Position numbers and translations under genes: made by a program. This document shows, piece by piece, positions 58,885-64,000 of a stretch of DNA of 64,000 nt. The first letter of the stretch is position 1. Each line of letters opens with the position of its first letter. The stretch is from SZUA-430 sp040080835 (GTDB lineage Bacteria; Pseudomonadota; Alphaproteobacteria; Micropepsales; Micropepsaceae), in assembly GCA_040080835.1 (NCBI GenBank), contig JBEBHP010000012.1, positions 62,001 to 126,000 of the forward strand, written 5' to 3'. A model generated the notes under the pieces. It searched no databases. It was not told where the DNA came from and saw only the letters and a program-made list of their open reading frames with translations.

Positions 58885-60617
58885 GTGCGATTGATCCTGA
58901 AGCGATAGTACAAGCGCAAGCCAGCAAGGCCCAAGAGCCTTGGGTTCGACGCATTGCGCGCTGGATTCCTGTGCGGCGACCTGCAAGGCCACGCGCCAAG
59001 GGATTGGCGTTTCGTCCACAAAAGCGATGGATGTCTGCGCTGACCGCAAAAGTCATTGCGTTCAACGTGCTTGCATTCATCGTGTTTCTTGGCGGTGCCT
59101 ACTGGCTGCAGACCATTCGGGTGAGTCTTGTCGACGAGCGCGTCAAGTCGCTCAGCACGCAGGCTGAAATCGTTGCTGCCGCGCTGGCAAGTTATGGTGC
59201 AGTCGGCGAGATCGACTCGGAGACTGCTACCGAGATAGACGGACAGAAAGCAGGTCAGGTCCTGAATATTCTCGTCGGGCCGACCGGCATGCGGGCCCGC
59301 ATCTTTGACCGGCAGGGCCAGCGGGTGCAGGACACGCGTTTCATCCTGACGCGCAACCAGGTGCAGAGCAGAGAATTGCCGCCGCCCGGACAAATCGATC
59401 TCATTGAAGAGATGCAGTCCGGGCTTCGGAGCGGGCTGTACAAACTGCGTCCTGGCAAAAAGCTTCCACCAGTGGTGAACGATGAGCCTACACAAACCGG
59501 TGACAAGTTCGAGGAAGTGCAGTACGCGCTTCAGCACGCCGAACCTGGGTCAGCCGAGCGGATCAACGCCGAAGGCAACCTGATTGTTTCGGTCGCGGTA
59601 CCCATCAGGCGCCTGCAGTATGTCATGGGCGTGCTGATGCTCTCAACCGAAGCCGGCGACATTGATGACGCACTTTCTGATGAGTGGGAGCAGTTGATTG
59701 CCGGTGTCTCGATAGGGTTTACCGTCATCCTTGTCGCGTCGGTGTTGCTGCTGTGGCATGTGACTGGTCCGGTGCGCAAATTGTCGGAGGGTGCAGAACT
59801 CGTGCGCGGCGGCGGGCGCGAGCCAAACGCCATTCCCAATTTTGGCCGACGCTATGACGAGGTGGGCGACCTTTCGATTTCGTTGCGTGCGATGACTTCG
59901 GCGCTCTATGCCCGCATGGATGCCATTGAGCAGTTCGCAGCTGATGTCGCACACGAAATCAAAAACCCGCTGACATCCGTTGCAAGCGCGATAGAAACGC
60001 TGCGCCGTACGACCGACGAAGAAAAACGCCTGAAGCTGATGGGGGTCGTGCGCGATGACGTGCGACGGCTCAACCGGCTGATCAGCGAGATTTCGGATGC
60101 CTCACGGCTTGATGCCGAGCTGTCACGCGCCAAGGCGCATCCGGTGGATCTGGTGGCGCTCATCAATGCGCTGGCTGAAATGTTCGATGATCCCGATGTG
60201 CAGGGCGCGCCGAAGATCAGGCTGGACCTGCCACAAGGTGGACTCGTGGTTCGAGGTCTCGATGGACCGCTGGCACAGGTGTTTCGCAACATCATCGAAA
60301 ATGCCATGTCGTTCAGCCCGGGAGGGGCCGAGATCCACATTGCCGCGCGCGCCGAGAATGGCCGCGCCGTGATTACGATCGAGGACCAGGGACCGGGCAT
60401 TCCGGAAGAAAATCTCGAAGTCATTTTCCGCCGGTTTTATACGTCACGACCATTGTCGCATGGATTTGGCAAGAATTCGGGACTGGGGTTGTCCATTTCG
60501 CGACAGATTGTGGAAGTCCACGACGGCAAGATCCACGCCTCGAACCTGACAGCCGAAGATGGCCACGTGAAGGGAGCGCGGTTCACTGTCGAACTCCCGC
60601 TTGTGCCGGCGAACTGA
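58881..60617 (+). CDS. chvG: Sensor histidine kinase ChvG
   Basis: 578 residues from TTG, overlapping the chvI stop. Membrane segments lie near residues 53-75 and about 275-295, framing a periplasmic stimulus-sensing domain. HAMP follows (GPVRKLSEGAELVRGGGRE), then H-box FAADVAHEIKNPLTS (His near 357), and ATPase motifs NIIENAMSFSP, EDQGPGIPEENLEVIFRRFY and GKNSGLGLSISRQIV. It phosphorylates ChvI. ExoR-type inhibition exists in relatives; no exoR is in this window. Confidence 0.95.
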   Translation: MSAIDPEAIVQAQASKAQEPWVRRIARWIPVRRPARPRAKGLAFRPQKRWMSALTAKVIAFNVLAFIVFLGGAYWLQTIRVSLVDERVKSLSTQAEIVAAALASYGAVGEIDSETATEIDGQKAGQVLNILVGPTGMRARIFDRQGQRVQDTRFILTRNQVQSRELPPPGQIDLIEEMQSGLRSGLYKLRPGKKLPPVVNDEPTQTGDKFEEVQYALQHAEPGSAERINAEGNLIVSVAVPIRRLQYVMGVLMLSTEAGDIDDALSDEWEQLIAGVSIGFTVILVASVLLLWHVTGPVRKLSEGAELVRGGGREPNAIPNFGRRYDEVGDLSISLRAMTSALYARMDAIEQFAADVAHEIKNPLTSVASAIETLRRTTDEEKRLKLMGVVRDDVRRLNRLISEISDASRLDAELSRAKAHPVDLVALINALAEMFDDPDVQGAPKIRLDLPQGGLVVRGLDGPLAQVFRNIIENAMSFSPGGAEIHIAARAENGRAVITIEDQGPGIPEENLEVIFRRFYTSRPLSHGFGKNSGLGLSISRQIVEVHDGKIHASNLTAEDGHVKGARFTVELPLVPAN

Positions 60618-60621
60618 CGCC

Positions 60622-61044
60622 GTGCTCGTTCACGCCACGACCATCGATCTTGCCGGGGCAGGGGTGATGATCCTCGGAGTCTCCGGTGCCGGGAAAAGCG
60701 AACTTGCACTACGCCTCATTCATGAAGGCGCACTGCTGGTCTGCGACGACCAGACCGAACTTGAGGCTCTGGGTGCGTCCTGGATCGCGCGGGCACCCGA
60801 ACCAATCGCTGGTCTGCTGGAGGTCAGGGGGGTGGGGATTGTTCGGGTCGCGACAAAGTCGCAAACGACCGTACGTCTCGTGGTGAAACTGACTGCCGAT
60901 GCGGCCGAGCGCATGCCGGAACCTGGAACCTGGTGCCCGCCGGCTTGTCAGGGACCAGCCATTCCCGCCGTGTTGTTACAAAGCGGCGAGACGTCCTTGC
61001 CTGCAAAACTGCGGTCGGCTCTCCTTTCTGTGCTATATCAGTAA
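60622..61044 (+). CDS. hprK: HPr kinase/phosphorylase, short alphaproteobacterial form
   Basis: 140 residues from GTG 60622, 4 nt after the chvG stop. Walker A is GVSGAGKSELALRL; the dual-function region LLVCDDQTELEAL and IAGLLEVRGVGIVRV match HprK. The N-terminal domain of Firmicutes HprK is absent, as is usual here. It modifies HPr at a serine. Same operon as the ChvG/ChvI pair and the PTS proteins below. Confidence 0.93.
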   Translation: MLVHATTIDLAGAGVMILGVSGAGKSELALRLIHEGALLVCDDQTELEALGASWIARAPEPIAGLLEVRGVGIVRVATKSQTTVRLVVKLTADAAERMPEPGTWCPPACQGPAIPAVLLQSGETSLPAKLRSALLSVLYQ

Positions 61045-61160
61045 CGGTCTTCTGGTGTCCGCTTCCCGCATGGATCGCAACAGCCGTTGTGGGTGCCAGC
61101 GAAGCAGATTATGAAAGGCGCCTTGTCCGCCCGGTGGGCGCAGGAGTTTCGATTAGCTTC

Positions 61161-61562
61161 ATGATTGGCGTAGTTCTGGTTACACACGGTCGGCTTGCGG
61201 ATGAACTCAAGTCGGCAACTGAGCACGTGGTGGGTCCGCAGTCGGCATTCCGCACAGTGTGCATCGGGCCGCAAGATGACATGGAAGTCCGGCGCGAGGA
61301 CATTCTTGCCGCGATTGCGGCTGTCGATTCCGGGCAAGGCGTGATCCTGCTCACGGACATGTTTGGTGGCACACCGTCCAACCTTGCGATCTCGGCCATG
61401 GACAGCGGCAAAATAGAAGTCATCGCCGGTGTGAATCTTCCAATGCTGATCAAGCTTGCTTCGGTGCGTAGCACCGCAAAGCTGCAAGAGGCTGTCGACA
61501 AGTCTCAGGAAGCCGGCCGCAAATATATTCGCGTGGCTTCAAAGGAACTGGCCGGTGGCTGA
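61161..61562 (+). CDS. PTS mannose-type EIIA protein
   Basis: 133 residues from ATG 61161. The active His is in VVLVTHGRLADELK (H9), followed by GVILLTDMFGGTPSNLAIS and EVIAGVNLPMLIKLAS. It is a soluble EIIA-man (ManX/EIIA-Ntr-like) domain that receives phosphate from HPr. No sugar-specific EIIB/C is nearby, so it is regulatory (family knowledge). The upstream 116 nt after hprK lack a gene. The stop overlaps the HPr start. Confidence 0.93.
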   Translation: MIGVVLVTHGRLADELKSATEHVVGPQSAFRTVCIGPQDDMEVRREDILAAIAAVDSGQGVILLTDMFGGTPSNLAISAMDSGKIEVIAGVNLPMLIKLASVRSTAKLQEAVDKSQEAGRKYIRVASKELAGG

Positions 61563-61842
61563 CGATGCTGCGTCTCTGGTGCGCGTCGTCAAAATCATCA
61601 ACAGCAAAGGACTACATGCCCGGGCGTCGGCCAAGTTCGTGCAGACCGCTGCCAAGTTTGATGCGGCTGTCTCCGTTCAAAAAGACGGAAGCTCCGTATC
61701 CGGCACATCCATCATGGGGCTCATGATGCTGGGAGCCGGGATTGGATCGGAACTGACGCTGACATCGCAAGGCCGCCAGGCGCTGGAAGCGATGGACGCC
61801 CTGCAGTCGCTCATCAACAACAAGTTTGGTGAAGACAGCTGA
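61555..61842 (+). CDS. ptsH: Phosphocarrier protein HPr
   Basis: 95 residues from GTG 61555, overlapping the EIIA gene by 8 nt. The phospho-His lies in NSKGLHARASAKFV (H21), and the regulatory serine region DGSSVSGTSIMGLMML is the target of HprK. It relays phosphate from enzyme I to EIIA. EI is not in the window. The stop shares an A with the next gene's ATG (TGATG). Confidence 0.94.
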   Translation: MADDAASLVRVVKIINSKGLHARASAKFVQTAAKFDAAVSVQKDGSSVSGTSIMGLMMLGAGIGSELTLTSQGRQALEAMDALQSLINNKFGEDS

Positions 61843-62738
61843 TGCAGATCGTGTCGGTTCTGCACAGGGTTGTGATTGCCTTCCTTGTTGCGTTTTCACT
61901 TCCGTATCTGACCAGCGCCGGGACTGCACACAACCCGGCAAAGCCCGCATTCTGGATTGTCGAGCACAACGGCAAGACACTTTATCTACTGGGCTCGGTA
62001 CACCTGTTGCCGCCAGAACTGAAGTGGGAACGTCCGGAGATCGAGGCTGCACGCGCAAGGTCGCAAGTCTTTGTATTCGAGGCGCCGCTCAAGGATGCCG
62101 AAACCGTTATGGCGCGGTTTGTCGAACAGCACGGAAAGCTGCCTGCTGGAAAGACGCTCAGGGATGTCATGAGCGTGTCCGATTTCGATGCCATGGAAGA
62201 AGCAGCATGGGCTGTCCAATATCCACCCAAGCTGTTGCAGCCAGTCAGGCCGTGGCTCGCTGCGGTTTATCTCGAGCTCTATTCGTACCTCAAGGATGGC
62301 TATTCTCCATACTACGGCGTCGACCAGGTGATCGAGCGAGAGGCCGAGAAAAAGGGTGCAGGGTTCGCCTACTTTGAAACCGTGGAAGAACAGTTGTCCT
62401 ATTTCCTGAGGCTCACACCGGCGGAAGAGCGCAAATACCTGAATGCCACCGTGAAGGACATCAGGCAGCAACCTGATTTGCCAAAGCAACTGATTGATGC
62501 CTGGGCCGCCGGCGATACTGAAAAGCTGAGTGAGATCATCGAAACCGGCATGGCAAGCGTGCCGCAACTAAAGGCTCAGCTTCTTGTTGCCCGCAACCGC
62601 AAATGGTTGCCGCAAATCATCGACATGGTGAAGTCAGACAAGACCCACTTTGTCACAGTAGGGGCCGGGCACCTGATTGGCCGCGATGGCGTCGTCGCAA
62701 TGTTGCGGGCAAAGGGTTACCGGGTGACCGGACCCTGA
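61842..62738 (+). CDS. TraB/GumN family protein
   Basis: 298 residues with an N-terminal signal or anchor (VVIAFLVAFSLPYLTSAG). The family patterns FWIVEHNGKTLYLLGSVHLLPPE, QVFVFEAPLKDAE and the C-terminal THFVTVGAGHLIGRDGVVAMLRAKGYRV are clear. The catalytic-type Glu and His (EAP; GSVHLL; GAGHLIG) are those of TraB/Tiki-like proteases. It acts on the periplasmic side. It follows ptsH directly. Confidence 0.88.
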   Translation: MQIVSVLHRVVIAFLVAFSLPYLTSAGTAHNPAKPAFWIVEHNGKTLYLLGSVHLLPPELKWERPEIEAARARSQVFVFEAPLKDAETVMARFVEQHGKLPAGKTLRDVMSVSDFDAMEEAAWAVQYPPKLLQPVRPWLAAVYLELYSYLKDGYSPYYGVDQVIEREAEKKGAGFAYFETVEEQLSYFLRLTPAEERKYLNATVKDIRQQPDLPKQLIDAWAAGDTEKLSEIIETGMASVPQLKAQLLVARNRKWLPQIIDMVKSDKTHFVTVGAGHLIGRDGVVAMLRAKGYRVTGP

Positions 62739-62840
62739 AGGGGCGTCGTCAAATTGCCGTGCGCTGATGCTCTATCTGCTTGCGTCCTGGCCCGCATTGT
62801 CCCAATTTTGCAGCCGTTGCTTTACCTGAAGGACATTCGG

Positions 62841-63395
62841 ATGCGCAGAGCGCTTGCGGTCGTTGCAATTCTTGGCATTTCGGGATCGGGCCTTTCCGGA
62901 TGTGCCATTTTCGAAGATGTCATGTCATTCGACGACGGGCAGACTGCCACCGCGAGCGCTGCCGACCAGACAAGCCTGCTTGAACTTTCGATTGCTACCG
63001 GGCGCTACGGTGTGATGCTCGGACAGGCGCGTGACATCCTGCGCTTGCCTGAACCAAAGGCGCCGACCGGTGACGCCATCGGCGTTGCTGCCAATGATAG
63101 CGCGACGGAGCGCGCACAGCTCGCGCAGGCGCAAGTGAAAGTCACCAGTGAATTCATTGCGGATACAGTGCGTGCGTGCCAAAAGCGCAAGCTACCGAAG
63201 GGCGTGCGCTCGCTTGCCTGCGAGCAGCAGAAGAAGGTTCCTGCGGAACTGCACACACCGGTTGCGCCCGAGATCGCGGCGCTGTCGGGCCGCAACGACA
63301 AAGTAGGCCTGTTCATCATCGAATGGTGGGATGCGGTGTGCGCCACTGCGCCAAAACCCCGTGAGGGCGAACCTTCCGCGTGTTCGATCGAGTAA
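62841..63395 (+). CDS. Putative lipoprotein of unknown function
   Basis: 184 residues from the ATG at 62841 (AAGGAC upstream). The signal peptide ends in a lipobox LSGC (residue 19-22), so it is probably anchored in the outer or inner membrane. The rest is helical, with Lys/Glu-rich segments and conserved-looking CQKRKLPKGVRSLACEQQKK (two Cys). No family is recognised. It is 102 nt downstream of the TraB gene. Confidence 0.7.
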   Translation: MRRALAVVAILGISGSGLSGCAIFEDVMSFDDGQTATASAADQTSLLELSIATGRYGVMLGQARDILRLPEPKAPTGDAIGVAANDSATERAQLAQAQVKVTSEFIADTVRACQKRKLPKGVRSLACEQQKKVPAELHTPVAPEIAALSGRNDKVGLFIIEWWDAVCATAPKPREGEPSACSIE

Positions 63396-63782
63396 TGGCC
63401 CGGCTGCCTGCGTCCATTTGTTCCTATAATGTTCTTGAAACAGACCCTCGGGGTTGCTATGCTCCAGGACAGGATTTGCGTGTCTGGCTTGCGGGGGTGT
63501 TTTCCAGTTTTTTCGATCCAGGGCTTGCCAGGCCGAAAGGCAACCTTCGAACATTTTTGTCACCTTTTAACTATCTGAGTGGCTGCCAGAAGCCAAAAAC
63601 AAAGAAACCAGTCAGGAGCATTGTCACCTTTGAACGGGCAATAATCTGACGGTGGGAAGACTGCCAAAAGACATAAAGATTTCTTTATATGCTCCTTGAG
63701 GCGGTTCAGGGCTGGTGTTATAGAGGCGCCGGATTAGGGAGCCCGGATCGTCGAGCTCCCGCTCAGAATTGAGGGCTTAAAA
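63396..63782. promoter_or_regulatory. ahcY upstream leader region
   Basis: 387 bp with no credible gene. Features are the palindrome at 63673-63688, a GGGAGC...GCTCCC hairpin (about 63738-63762), a short CTCA-GAAT-TGAG hairpin (63763-63774) and a GAGGG ribosome-binding site before the ATG. I see no match to the SAH or SAM-II riboswitch consensus by eye. Confidence 0.5.
63673..63688. promoter_or_regulatory. Candidate SahR-type operator
   Basis: ATAAAGA-TT-TCTTTAT is a perfect 7+7 bp inverted repeat 94 bp before the ahcY ATG. From memory, ArsR-type SahR regulators of proteobacteria bind an AT-rich palindrome of this kind before ahcY, metK and metH. Confidence 0.5.
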
Positions 63783-64000
63783 ATGGCTAATGATTACGTC
63801 GTCGCTGACATCAAGCTGGCGGACTTTGGAAGGCGCGAGATCGCAATCGCTGAAACCGAAATGCCGGGCCTGATGGCAACCCGCGAAGAGTACGGCGCGT
63901 CAAAGCCGCTCAAGGGCGCACGGATCGCGGGCTGTCTTCACATGACGATCCAGACGGCGGTGCTGATCGAAACGCTGAAAGTCCTGGGCGCTGATGTGCG
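63783..64000 (+). CDS. ahcY: Adenosylhomocysteinase (3' part outside window)
   Basis: The visible 72 residues start MANDYVVADIKLADFGRREI and include ETEMPGLMATREEYG and LKGARIAGCLHMTIQTAVLIETL, the conserved N-terminus of S-adenosylhomocysteine hydrolase. It cleaves SAH to adenosine and homocysteine in the methyl cycle. It has its own leader with a candidate operator and is probably not co-transcribed with the lipoprotein gene. Confidence 0.95.
   Translation, partial: MANDYVVADIKLADFGRREIAIAETEMPGLMATREEYGASKPLKGARIAGCLHMTIQTAVLIETLKVLGADV

Noticed and set aside
63396..63782. SAH or SAM-II riboswitch before ahcY
   Set aside because: I could not match the conserved pseudoknot consensus; only simple hairpins and the palindrome are visible. 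A covariance-model scan would decide.

Overview
The window is chromosomal DNA of an alphaproteobacterium. Three things support this: the block rpmH-rnpA-yidD-yidC-engB-argB followed by a HAD nucleotidase and dapD; the order pckA / chvI-chvG-hprK-EIIA(man)-HPr ... ahcY; and families such as DUF1036, DUF2336, short HprK and FxxxK-type SDRs that are typical of this class. I cannot assign a genus from the sequence alone. Backbone genes are GC-rich, and two blocks (about 22.6-24.6 kb and 39.4-41.7 kb) are visibly more AT-rich and look acquired.

Layout. 1-2.05 kb: a leftward operon DUF547 - TVP38/VTT membrane protein - mercuric-reductase-like flavoprotein (cut by the window edge). 2.2-7.8 kb: the rightward rpmH-to-argB operon, with 1-4 nt stop/start overlaps, then a secreted DUF1036 protein. 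7.8-10.2 kb: leftward DUF2336 and PAS genes. 10.3-18.5 kb: lysine/peptidoglycan and translation genes (dapD, dapE, murI; def-fmt-truA). 18.6-22.4 kb: OPT transporter, NamZ-like DUF1343 and DOMON-like genes. 22.5 kb: tRNA-Arg(TCG), followed by an accessory stretch to about 28.6 kb. That stretch holds orphan genes, palindromic MITE-like repeats, a LexA-type box, a dodecin gene, a methyltransferase, a frameshifted GST, a Tat-exported truncated globin and a stand-alone CheB domain. 28.8-38.9 kb: an FkbM methyltransferase with repeated coiled coil, several oxidoreductases, pirin, an MFS pump, and a TetR-controlled group of three related atypical SDRs. 39.0-41.5 kb: a truncated sugar-nucleotide epimerase next to a low-GC three-gene block of unknown role. 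41.8-49.98 kb: HAD dehalogenase, phosphoesterase, NrtR-like Nudix regulator, enoyl-CoA hydratase, amidohydrolase, M3 peptidase, SET protein, MgtC. 50.2-55.0 kb: a four-gene operon (glutamine-synthetase-like ligase, aldehyde dehydrogenase, Fe-alcohol dehydrogenase, class I glutamine amidotransferase) that reads as a gamma-glutamylation route for an amino alcohol or amine. 56.2-64 kb: pckA, the ChvG/ChvI - HprK - PTS regulatory operon, TraB/GumN and lipoprotein genes, and the start of ahcY behind a candidate SahR operator.

The most unusual structure is at 54.92-56.37 kb. The 3' ends of two convergent, unrelated genes (the amidotransferase and pckA) are each present twice. The outer copies belong to the intact genes. 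The inner, displaced copies lie together in the middle, 29 nt apart. Between each intact gene and its displaced tail sits one orphan gene that starts 8 nt after the host stop codon. This looks like two 'new tail plus cargo' insertions downstream of core genes, with no integrase visible. The nested palindromes at 24.36-24.63 kb (with compensatory hairpin differences) and the 39.5-41.4 kb block are the next most interesting items.
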